The notes beneath the pieces are model-generated. The model had not been told where the DNA came from. It saw nothing but the letters and a program-made list of their open reading frames with translations, and ran no database searches. Positions 9,818 through 17,200 of a stretch of 64,000 bases of DNA are shown piece by piece. The translations under genes and the position numbers were made by a program. Numbering within the stretch: position 1 is the first letter of the stretch; each line of letters opens with the position of its first letter. This DNA is from Leifsonia sp. EB41 (GTDB lineage Bacteria > Actinomycetota > Actinomycetes > Actinomycetales > Microbacteriaceae). Location: contig NZ_JBGCCJ010000001.1 in the NCBI RefSeq assembly GCF_041262565.1, forward strand, positions 186,001 through 250,000, read 5' to 3'.

Positions 9818-9848
9818 ATCGGGGACTCCGCGCCGCGGGGTTCCCGAT
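9818..9848. terminator. Hairpin between convergent genes
   Basis: ATCGGGGACTCCG pairs with its near-complement ending in TTCCCGAT (two G-U pairs). It sits between the convergent secreted-protein and reductase genes and could serve both strands. Confidence 0.55.
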
Positions 9849-9854
9849 CCCCCG

Positions 9855-10418
9855 CTAACGGACCACCTCGTACACGACCTTCTGCACCCCGTTCCCGTAT
9901 GTCTCCCCCTCCACCACGGTCAGCTTCTGGATGCCGTGCTCCGAGCTGCTGAACAACCGCTCCCCCTCGCCCAGGAGCACCGGGAAGACGAGCAGGTGGT
10001 ACCGGTCGACCAGTCCCGCGTCGGCGAGGGCGTGGCCGAGCGCCATGCTGCCGTGGACGATGATCGGGCCGCCCTCTGTCGCCTTCAGTGCGGCCACGTC
10101 GTCGAGCGAGCGCAGGATGGTCGCGGGCCAGCGCTCGTCGTCCTGCTCCAGCGTCGTGGAGACGACGTAGCGCGGCATCGCGTTGTAGCCGGCGAACTCC
10201 TCCATCGACGGCCAGACCGGGGCGAAGAGCTCGTAGCTCGTGCGGCCGAGCAGGACGGCGGTCGACTCCCCCTGCTCCCGGCCCTTCAGCTCGTAGGCGG
10301 CGGGGTCGAACTCGACGCTGTTGAAGGTCCAGCCGGAGTTGCGATAGCTCGCGTCGCCTCCCGGGGCCTCGGCGACGCCGTCGGCGGAGACGAAGGCGGA
10401 GATGATCAGGTCGCGCAT
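9855..10418 (-). CDS. RibD_C/dihydrofolate-reductase-fold oxidoreductase (module 1)
   Basis: A 187-residue single-domain protein of the bifunctional deaminase-reductase C-terminal (RibD_C, DHFR-like) family. MRDLIISAFVSADGVAEAP at the start and SMALGHALADAGLVDRYHLLVFPVLLGEGERLF near the end are family hallmarks; AVLLGRTSYELFAPVWP is the central motif. It is a probable NADPH-dependent reductase of unknown substrate. I chose ATG 10418 because GAGAGGA precedes it at about 8 nt. It lies downstream of the ArsR1-AHSA1 pair, separated by 102 bp that carry an ArsR-box-like site. Confidence 0.87.
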   Translation of the reverse strand: MRDLIISAFVSADGVAEAPGGDASYRNSGWTFNSVEFDPAAYELKGREQGESTAVLLGRTSYELFAPVWPSMEEFAGYNAMPRYVVSTTLEQDDERWPATILRSLDDVAALKATEGGPIIVHGSMALGHALADAGLVDRYHLLVFPVLLGEGERLFSSSEHGIQKLTVVEGETYGNGVQKVVYEVVR

Positions 10419-10486
10419 GGGTATCAGTCCTCTCGGTGCGGATGAACGGCAGGCTGTATTTCCTGCTGCATTCAACCTACCAGTTC

Positions 10487-10502
10487 TGAACCAGTTAGTT
10501 CA
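10487..10502. promoter_or_regulatory. Candidate second ArsR1 box upstream of the reductase gene
   Basis: TGAAC-N6-GTTCA is an inverted repeat containing GAACCA, the left half-site of the palindrome in front of arsR1. It lies about 70 bp upstream of the reductase start codon. Shared control by the ArsR encoded at 10964-11317 is inferred. Confidence 0.4.
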
Positions 10503-10520
10503 ATACCGAGAAGTGTGCGA

Positions 10521-10967
10521 TCAGCCTTCCGCGAGCTCCCCGAGGACGTCGAGGAAGGTCTGCCAGCCGGCGATCGTCCCCTGCCGCTGCTCGTCCGAGA
10601 AGCCGGGCGTCTGCTGGGTCATGCGCAGGCGCGTCCCCACCGCGGACGGTGTCAGCTCGACCGTCAGGACGGCCCGCTCGGGAACGGCGGGACGATCGGT
10701 GAGCGTCATCACCAGGCGCGACGGCGGGTCGACCTCCAGGAACTCCCCCGCCCAGTCGATGGTGGCGCCGTCCGGCAGGACCATCATCGCCGACCAGGCC
10801 CGGCCGACCTCTGCGCGGTAGTCGAGCCCGTCGAGGGGAACCTGCACCTCGCGACCGCCGAACCAGCGGGCGAACGACTCGGGCGTCGTCCAGGCGGCGA
10901 ACACCGCGGCAGGCGGCGCTGCGAACTCACGGTCGATCTCGATGCCGTCCTCGGTGATCCCGGTCAC
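10521..10967 (-). CDS. AHSA1/SRPBCC family protein (module 1)
   Basis: A 148-residue START-like domain protein. IEIDREFAAPPAAVFAAWTT and the following FARWFGG are the AHSA1 N-terminal motif, and GWQTFLDVLGELAE is the C-terminal helix that closes the hydrophobic cavity. It probably binds a small lipophilic ligand or acts as a ligand sensor or modifier; no catalytic residues are evident. The GTG at 10967 overlaps the arsR1 stop (GTGA), so the two are translationally coupled. Confidence 0.87.
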   Translation of the reverse strand: MTGITEDGIEIDREFAAPPAAVFAAWTTPESFARWFGGREVQVPLDGLDYRAEVGRAWSAMMVLPDGATIDWAGEFLEVDPPSRLVMTLTDRPAVPERAVLTVELTPSAVGTRLRMTQQTPGFSDEQRQGTIAGWQTFLDVLGELAEG

Positions 10968-11317
10968 TCGTCGTCCGTCCGTTCGGCAGCGTTCGTGGCG
11001 GCGAGGAGGTCGTCGAGCGCCTCGAAACCGGCCTCCCAGAACCGCTGGTAGTCCTCGATCCACGCCGAGGCGGCCAGCAGCGGGCGGGCGTCGAGCATGG
11101 CGGGACGGTACTGGGCCTCGCGGCCGCGTGTGACGAGGCCGGCGCCCTCCAAGACCCGGAGGTGCTTGGAGACGGCGGCGAAGCTCATCTCGAACGGCGC
11201 CGCGAGATCGCCGACGTTCGCCGAGCCCTCCGCGAGCCGTGCGAGGATCGCTCGCCGCGTCGGATCCGCCAGGGCCGCGAAGGTCCGGCTCAACGGATCA
11301 TCGATCGCCGTGGTCAT
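10964..11317 (-). CDS. ArsR family winged-helix regulator (module 1)
   Basis: A 117-residue ArsR/SmtB-type repressor. FAALADPTRRAILARLAEG starts the DNA-binding domain, and FEMSFAAVSKHLRVLEGAGLV is the recognition helix. No CxC metal site is present, so it is of the non-metal type that often pairs with AHSA1 proteins. I chose ATG 11317 because of the GGGGAGG upstream. A perfect palindrome lies 24 bp further upstream, so autoregulation is likely. Confidence 0.9.
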   Translation of the reverse strand: MTTAIDDPLSRTFAALADPTRRAILARLAEGSANVGDLAAPFEMSFAAVSKHLRVLEGAGLVTRGREAQYRPAMLDARPLLAASAWIEDYQRFWEAGFEALDDLLAATNAAERTDDE

Positions 11318-11340
11318 AGCCACCTCCCCATCGACGTACT

Positions 11341-11354
11341 GAACCAAATGGTTC
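11341..11354. promoter_or_regulatory. ArsR1 operator palindrome GAACCA-AA-TGGTTC
   Basis: A perfect 6+2+6 inverted repeat, with an outer GTA/TAC pair adding symmetry, lies 24-37 bp upstream of the arsR1 start. A related half-site recurs at 10487-10502. Confidence 0.6.
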
Positions 11355-11402
11355 CATACCACGCCAACGGTAGCACGCGGGGTGCTCCCCCGCCGGGAGG
11401 CG

Positions 11403-11663
11403 CTAGGCGCTCAGGATGCGGGCCTTCTGCGCCTCGAACTCCGCCTCGGTGAGCACTCCGGCGGCGCGCAGCTCCCCGAGCTGGGCGAGCTGATCGAGCA
11501 CTGACGACGCAGCGTCCGGGGTCGGCGCCTCGCTGGGGGCGGGCGGGTTCAGCCCGGCCGCCGCTGCGTCCTGGGCCGCCCAGCGCTGTTGCTGGCGTCG
11601 GTGGGTGCTTCCGATGACGCGGGTCGCGACGGAGGCGCGCGCGGCGGTGCGGAGGAGGCTCAT
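11403..11663 (-). CDS. SHOCT domain small protein
   Basis: An 86-residue protein with a basic N-terminus (SLLRTAARASVATRVIGSTH), a Pro/Ala linker and a C-terminal SHOCT domain (LDQLAQLGELRAAGVLTEAE). SHOCT modules are short alpha-helical protein-protein or oligomerisation domains often attached to membrane or stress proteins. Its ATG overlaps the stop of the upstream DUF6325 gene (ATGA), so the two are translationally coupled and probably work together. Confidence 0.85.
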   Translation of the reverse strand: MSLLRTAARASVATRVIGSTHRRQQQRWAAQDAAAAGLNPPAPSEAPTPDAASSVLDQLAQLGELRAAGVLTEAEFEAQKARILSA

Positions 11664-12085
11664 CGGTCCGTTCCTTTCCGTTCGAGGGCGTCGGCGAGGT
11701 CGATGATGTCGACTCCGCCGGCGAAAAGTTCGGCGCCGCCCGCTGCGATCCAGGCGTCCGCGGCGGGAGCCAGGGAGCGGTCCTCGTAGACCAGTGCGAT
11801 GGCGAAGGCGCCGGGCTCCAGCGCGTCAACGACCCGCTGGACATCCTCAGCGTCGAGGATGCCGGAGTAGGCGCCCGCGAAGCCGTCGAGGCTCGGGAGC
11901 TGGTCGAGCGGCTGCCGGACGGACGCGCCGGAGTCGTCCACGCGGATCAGCTCGAGGTCGAGGACCTCGATGATCCCGTCATCGACTCGGCGCAGCACAG
12001 CGGCGAGGCCTGCGCTGACAGAGGCCTCGGCGGGGAAGGCGAACACGAGATAGTCCACGGGTCCGGCGAAAGCGTCGTTGGCCAT
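11660..12085 (-). CDS. DUF6325 family protein
   Basis: A 141-residue protein of the DUF6325 type. GPVDYLVFAFPAE opens it, the DDGIIEVLDLELIRVDDSG segment follows, and ALEPGAFAIALVYEDRSLAP is the family core seen in many actinobacterial membrane-associated or stress genes. It has no transmembrane segment. It is coupled to the SHOCT gene by a 4-bp overlap, the usual partnership for this family. AAAGGA precedes the ATG. The function is unknown. The pair sits between the two ArsR/AHSA1/reductase modules. Confidence 0.75.
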   Translation of the reverse strand: MANDAFAGPVDYLVFAFPAEASVSAGLAAVLRRVDDGIIEVLDLELIRVDDSGASVRQPLDQLPSLDGFAGAYSGILDAEDVQRVVDALEPGAFAIALVYEDRSLAPAADAWIAAGGAELFAGGVDIIDLADALERKGTDR

Positions 12086-12247
12086 GACGGTCCTTTCGTT
12101 GAGAGGGCACAGCGAAGGCGACGCTAGCGGCGGATCGAACGTGCTCCCCCGCCATCGGCCCGGCTGCTGCGCGACCGCGGCCGAAGTTTCACCGGGGAGG
12201 CCATCCCCCGCCCGGCGTCGTGTCCTGCGCGCTCACCCGGGCAGCGC

Positions 12248-12649
12248 TCACGTCCTCCGGCCGCCGACCCCCGGCCGCGAGGTGATCTGCCGCATCCAGT
12301 CCGCGACCTGACTCTCGTCCAGGTCCGCGAGCGACGCCAGCTCCACGCCGCGAGTGGCCTTGCCCATCGCCACGGGCGTCACCGGCGGCACGGGCTCGAG
12401 GGTCGTCCCGTTCACGAACATCAGCTTCACGAGGTCGTCGAATGCGCCGCAGCAGAAGCACCAGCCGTCGCCGACGCCGTAGTACGACATCCCCCACTTG
12501 ATCGAGCGGGTGAGGCCGGGCAGCGTTCGCGCGGCCAGGTCGTCGACGGCCTGGGCGATCGCGCGCTGGGCGTCGGGGAGGCTCGCGATGTAAGCGAAGA
12601 CCGGCTTGTCGCCGACCGCCGCCTTGGCCGGGCTCGCGCGGCCGGTCAT
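12248..12649 (-). CDS. DUF1801 (YdhG/YjbR-fold) protein
   Basis: A 133-residue DUF1801 protein. VFAYIASLPDAQRAIAQAV is the first helix pair, IKWGMSYYGVGDGWCFCCGA the central beta-sheet core, and ELASLADLDESQVADWMRQI the C-terminal part. The family has the YdhG/frataxin-like fold; the role is unknown, and some members are linked to metal or small-molecule binding. It overlaps the upstream reductase stop by 4 bp (ATGA), so it is the last gene of module 2. Confidence 0.85.
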   Translation of the reverse strand: MTGRASPAKAAVGDKPVFAYIASLPDAQRAIAQAVDDLAARTLPGLTRSIKWGMSYYGVGDGWCFCCGAFDDLVKLMFVNGTTLEPVPPVTPVAMGKATRGVELASLADLDESQVADWMRQITSRPGVGGRRT

Positions 12650-13263
12650 CGCTCGTGAACCGTGTAGGTCAGGTGCGTCGCGCGCGGCGACGCCTCCGAA
12701 GCGGTCTGCTCCAGCCTGATCCGGGAGTCGTCCACGGACTCGAAGAGACGGATGCCCTTCCCGAACAGCACGGGTGAGAGGGCGATCGAGAACTCGTCCA
12801 CCAGGCCCGCATTCAGGAACTCCACGATTATCGCTCCGCCCCCGGCGATCCGGACGTCGCGCTCCCCCGCGGACTCGCGCGCCCGGTCCAGCGCTACCCG
12901 GAGGTCGTCGACGAAGTGGAAGGTGGTGCCGCCGAGGCGCTCCCAGGGGTCGCGGCGCTCGTGGGTGACCACGAACACGTCACTGTGGAACGGCGGGTCC
13001 TCCGGCCAGGAGTGCTCCCCGGCCTCGAACATCCGCTTCCCCATCACGCTGGCGCCGGTGCGCTCGAAGGTGCTGCGCGCGATGTCGTTGTCCAGTCCCT
13101 CCTCGCCGCCGGGGCCGAGCCCCAGGTTCTGCCGGAAGAAGAGGGTCGGGAACACCCAGTGCTGCAGCTCCATCCACTGCGTGCCCATCAACTCGTCCGG
13201 GGAGTCCGGAGCCATGAACCCGTCCAGCGACATCGAGACGCTGAAGAACACCTTCCCAGCCAT
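12646..13263 (-). CDS. RibD_C/dihydrofolate-reductase-fold oxidoreductase (module 2)
   Basis: A 205-residue member of the same family as the product of 9855-10418. KVFFSVSMSLDGFMAPDSPD opens the protein, RTGASVMGKRMFEAGE is the central motif, and AIIVEFLNAGLVDEFSIALS with PVLFGKGIRLF gives the C-terminal family pattern. AAGGAGG precedes the ATG. The start overlaps the AHSA1 stop by one base (TGATG). It is probably NADPH-dependent; the substrate is unknown. Confidence 0.88.
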   Translation of the reverse strand: MAGKVFFSVSMSLDGFMAPDSPDELMGTQWMELQHWVFPTLFFRQNLGLGPGGEEGLDNDIARSTFERTGASVMGKRMFEAGEHSWPEDPPFHSDVFVVTHERRDPWERLGGTTFHFVDDLRVALDRARESAGERDVRIAGGGAIIVEFLNAGLVDEFSIALSPVLFGKGIRLFESVDDSRIRLEQTASEASPRATHLTYTVHER

Positions 13264-13760
13264 CAGTCCTCCTTCTCATTGCTCATCGTGGTCTCGACAT
13301 AGCCGGCCAGTTTGGCCAGCGTCTGCCTGCCTCCCTCGGCGGCGTGCGAGCGCTCGAGCGCCTGGTCGCGCAACTCGGCCGTCGGGAAGACCGTCCGCAG
13401 CTCGATGCGCGTGGCGGCGCCCTCCGGCGTGAAGATCAGCGCGGACTCGAACAGGTCGGGGTCGTCGCGGCGCTCGCCGTGGAGCATCTCGATCCGCTCG
13501 GACGGGACGATGGCCGTCCAGGTGATCCACTCCGGATGGACCGTGCCGTCCGGCCCGCGCATCGTGAAGACCCACTCCCCGCCCACGCGGAAGTCGAACG
13601 ACCGGGTGGTCGTGCTGAAGCCCTCGGGACCCCACCACCGTGACAGGTGCCTCACCTCCGTGAACGCCTCGAACACCAGCTCGGGCGGCGCGTCGATCAC
13701 GCGGGTTACCACGATCTCGCGATCGGCGGTCGACGACTCCACTGCTTCCGGTTCCCCCAC
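13263..13760 (-). CDS. AHSA1/SRPBCC family protein (module 2)
   Basis: A 165-residue START-like protein. TRVIDAPPELVFEAFTEVRH with LSRWWGPEGF is the AHSA1 entry motif, and GGRQTLAKLAGYVET is the C-terminal cavity helix. It aligns in order and position with the module 1 protein but is more distant than a recent duplicate would be. The GTG start is 3 bp after the arsR2 stop. Likely ligand binding; the ligand is unknown. Confidence 0.88.
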   Translation of the reverse strand: MGEPEAVESSTADREIVVTRVIDAPPELVFEAFTEVRHLSRWWGPEGFSTTTRSFDFRVGGEWVFTMRGPDGTVHPEWITWTAIVPSERIEMLHGERRDDPDLFESALIFTPEGAATRIELRTVFPTAELRDQALERSHAAEGGRQTLAKLAGYVETTMSNEKED

Positions 13761-13763
13761 TGG

Positions 13764-14105
13764 CTACTCCCCTGCCCTCTCGGCCTTCAGCTCTTGCATG
13801 TACGCGTCGAGTCGGGCGAAGCTCTCGTTCCAGAAACGTTCGAAGCCGCCCGTCCACTCGTGGACCGTGCGGAGGCCGCCGGCGTCGAGGCCGTAGACCC
13901 GCTGCTTGCCGGCGCGGCGGTCTTGCACGAGCCCGACCTCTTTGAGCACCCGGAGGTGCTTGGATGCGCCGGGCTGCGGCATCCCGAGCGCGGCTGCCAC
14001 CTCGTTCACCGGCCGCTCGCCGGACCGCAGCAGCATCAGGATGTCACGACGGCGCGGCTCCGCGATCGCGTTGAAGACGTCCGAGGTCGTCGCTGCCCGT
14101 GCCAT
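13764..14105 (-). CDS. ArsR family winged-helix regulator (module 2)
   Basis: A 113-residue ArsR-type repressor with FNAIAEPRRRDILMLLRSGE, then GMPQPGASKHLRVLKEVGLV as recognition helix, and a C-terminal EWTGGFERFWNESF segment. No metal-binding cysteines are seen. I use ATG 14105: a TATGAT box lies 7 nt upstream, whereas the alternative ATG at 14117 would fall inside that box. A perfect 12-bp palindrome sits just upstream of the -10. It heads the arsR2-AHSA1-reductase-DUF1801 operon. Confidence 0.87.
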   Translation of the reverse strand: MARAATTSDVFNAIAEPRRRDILMLLRSGERPVNEVAAALGMPQPGASKHLRVLKEVGLVQDRRAGKQRVYGLDAGGLRTVHEWTGGFERFWNESFARLDAYMQELKAERAGE

Positions 14106-14112
14106 GCGATCG

Positions 14113-14131
14113 ATCATATACCCATATGGGT
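14113..14131 (-). promoter_or_regulatory. arsR2 promoter: TATGAT -10 box with ACCCATATGGGT operator
   Basis: The perfect palindrome at 14120-14131 abuts TATGAT (14113-14118), which is 7 nt from the ATG at 14105. A bound repressor would occupy the spacer and block RNA polymerase. This suggests leaderless, autoregulated transcription. Confidence 0.6.
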
Positions 14132-14281
14132 GCAGATGGACAGGTGAAGATCGTCGTTAAAGCTCCTTTCCGCTGAACGGAAGGATGTGCTCAGTCCCGC
14201 GGAACGACGAGGGCCGGCGGCTCGATCCGCCGCGTGACGTCGGTAGCTTTCGACGGTCATTTCACCGACGGGGAGGCATCG

Positions 14282-17200
14282 ATGAAGTTCTTCACACGCA
14301 GGCGTTCGAAAGCGCTTGCCGCGCTCGTGAGCCTGGTGATGGCGGTGGCCGGCGTCATCGTCTTCTCGCAGATGGCGGCGGCGGCGCCCACGGACCAGCA
14401 GTGCTCGTATGCGGACGCCGGCACCGGGACGTACGCGCGCACGCTGTGCTGGCTCGACCAGAGCGGATACGACCAGGCGGCGGCCGCCAGCCTCGGCGGC
14501 CAGCAGATGAAGGTCGCGCTGCCCGGCGGCTACACGCTCGGATACACGGCCTACGCGACCGGCCGTGCGGTGGTCCCCGCAGCCCTCCCGACGTACGTGG
14601 CCGCCTACCTCGGCCGCAGCGACGGCGCGTACCGCGGTGTGGCGGGTATGCCGGCGCTGTACCAGGCGGGCGCGACGGGCGCCAACTCGTCCGTCCTGAT
14701 GAGCGGCATCACGGTCACGGATGCCGACGGCAACCCCGTCAACGCGTTCTCGATCGTCATGGCGGACGCCGAGTCCACCGACCAGGGCGAGGCGCTGCAG
14801 TTCGCGTCCGATCAGCCGCTGCGTCAGATCGCGCCGCTGGGCAACGCGTGCGAAGCAGGGTTCACCGGGGTCGGCACGAACGCAGTGACGTGCTCCAGCA
14901 ACGAGAGCGTCTGGAGGACCGGCACCGCGATGCTGGCGGCCGACGCGCCGCATGCCGTCTCGATCGAGTTGGACTCGGGCCGGCGCCAGGGTGTCGCGTT
15001 CGGCATCCTGCTGTCGAAGGTCGTCCTGTCCAAGACCGTCGCCAGCCGGGTGAGCCCGTCCGACTCGTTCGGACTCGGCGTCACCGCCCCCGGCGGCATC
15101 CAGCTCGCCAGTGCCAACACGGGCACGGCGACCACCGCCACGACCGGCGAGGTCGAGACCATCGGCGCCGCCACCACCTCCCCGTTCACGCTCGCGGAGA
15201 CCGCGACCGGCACGACGCCGATCGGCGCCTACGCGCAATCCTGGGCGTGCACCAGGAACGGCTCGGCCGATCCCGCTCTGCCCTCGGGCGCCGCCGGCCC
15301 CTCCGCCTCGGTCACGCTCGCGATCGGCGACCTGGTCAACTGCACCATCACGAACACGGCGCTCGCCGGGAACCTCCTCCTTCAGAAGGAGGCCGGACCC
15401 GTCAACGACGTCAACGGGAACGGCGTCCGCGACGCGGGCGACACCATCCCCTACTCCTTCGCGGTGACGAACACCGGGCAGATGACCGTCGAGAACCTCG
15501 TGGTCAACGACCCCGCGGTCGGCGCGGTGACCTGCCCGACGACCACGCTCGCCCCGGGGGCCTCCACCCGCTGCACGGCGAACTCGGTGTACACCATCAC
15601 AGCCGCGGACGTCGCCTCCGGCGCCTTCACGAACACCGCGACGGCGCAGGGCAACCCGCTCGGCGGAACGACGGTGATCCGCTCCAACACCTCCGCGACC
15701 ACGACGACGCTCGAGGCGGCGAACGCCGCGCTGACGCTCAGCAAGACCGTCACCCCGTCGGCCGCGTCGACCGCCGGGACCGCGGTGACCTACGACTACA
15801 GCGTGACGAACACCGGCAACGTGGATGTGCACGCGCTCGCGATCGTGGAGAGCTCCTTCTCCGGCAGCGGGACCGGCCCGTCGCCGGTCTGCCCGGTGAC
15901 GTCGCTCGCCCCCGGAACCTCCACGGTCTGCACCGCGACTTACACACTGACCCAGGCGGACGTCGACAGCGGCTCGGTGACGAACACCGCGCACGCGACG
16001 GCGTCCGACCCCGAAAGCGGCACCGTCGACTCCCCCAGCTCGTCCGCGACGGTGACCTCGGCAGCCGCGCCCGCGATCACGCTCGAGAAGTCGGCGTCGC
16101 CGGACGACGCCGCGTCGTTCGTCGTCGGGCAGGTGCTGACCTACTCCTTCGTCGCCACCAACACCGGCAACGTGACGCTGACGAACGTCGGCATCGCCGA
16201 GCAGGGCTTCACCGGCACGGGAGGCGCGGTGAACCCGGTCTGCCCGGCGAGCGCCCCGATCCCGCCGGGCGGCCAGGCGACCTGCACGGCGACCTACACG
16301 CTGACGCAGGCCGACATCGACCAGGGCGACGTGACGAACACAGCGACCTCGCACGGCACGCCGCCGACCGGTCCCGCTGTGAGCTCGGCGCCGGACACGA
16401 TCAGCGCCCCGGGCAACCCGGCCCCGGCCATCACCGTCGATAAGACCGCCACGCCCGCGACGGTCGCGGCGCAGGGCGACGTCGTGAGCTACCAGTTCGC
16501 CGTCACCAACAGCGGGAACGTGACCCTGAAGGACGTCACGGTCGACGAGACGGCGTTCTCCGGCAGTGGCGCGACCCCCGCCGTGACCTGCCCCGCGGAG
16601 GCCGCCACGATGGTCCCCGGCGCACGGGTGGTCTGCACCGCCAGCTACACGCTGACCCAGACGGACGCCGACCAGTCCCAGCTCATCAACACCGCCACCG
16701 CGACCGGCACCCCGCCGGCGTCAGCGGGCGGACCCGTGACGAGCGCGCCCTCGACGGCGACCGTCGCGGTCGCCGAGAACCCGGCGCTCGCGCTGGTGAA
16801 GACGGCGAGCCCCCTGCACGCGACGGCTGCGGGTGACGCGATCACCTACTCGTTCGCGGTGACCAACACCGGCGACACGACGGTGAACGGCATCGGGATC
16901 GCCGAGGGCGCGTTCTCCGGCACCGGCACGGCTCCGTCGCCGACCTGTCCGGCCGGCGCGGCCTCCCTCGCGCCAGGCGCGACGGTGACCTGCACGGCGA
17001 CCTACACGGTCACCCAGGCGGACGCGAACGCCGGCGGCATCGACAACACCGCCGCCGCGACGGGCACGACAGGAAGCGGCGCCGCCGTGACGTCGGGCGA
17101 CTCGCAGACCGTGGTGCCGATCCTGGCGGACCCGGCAGTGACCCTCCAGAAGACCGCCACCGTGCGGAGCGTGACGGCCGCCGGCCAGACGATCACCTAC

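Noticed and set aside
9855-14117. Insertion element or genomic island explaining the duplicated ArsR modules
   Set aside because: I found no transposase, integrase, tRNA end or flanking direct repeats, and composition matches the rest of the window.
14114-16354. Long minus-strand frame opposite the surface-protein gene
   Set aside because: It has Arg/Gly-rich repetitive composition that follows the DUF11 repeats on the other strand. It would also overlap the arsR2 promoter.
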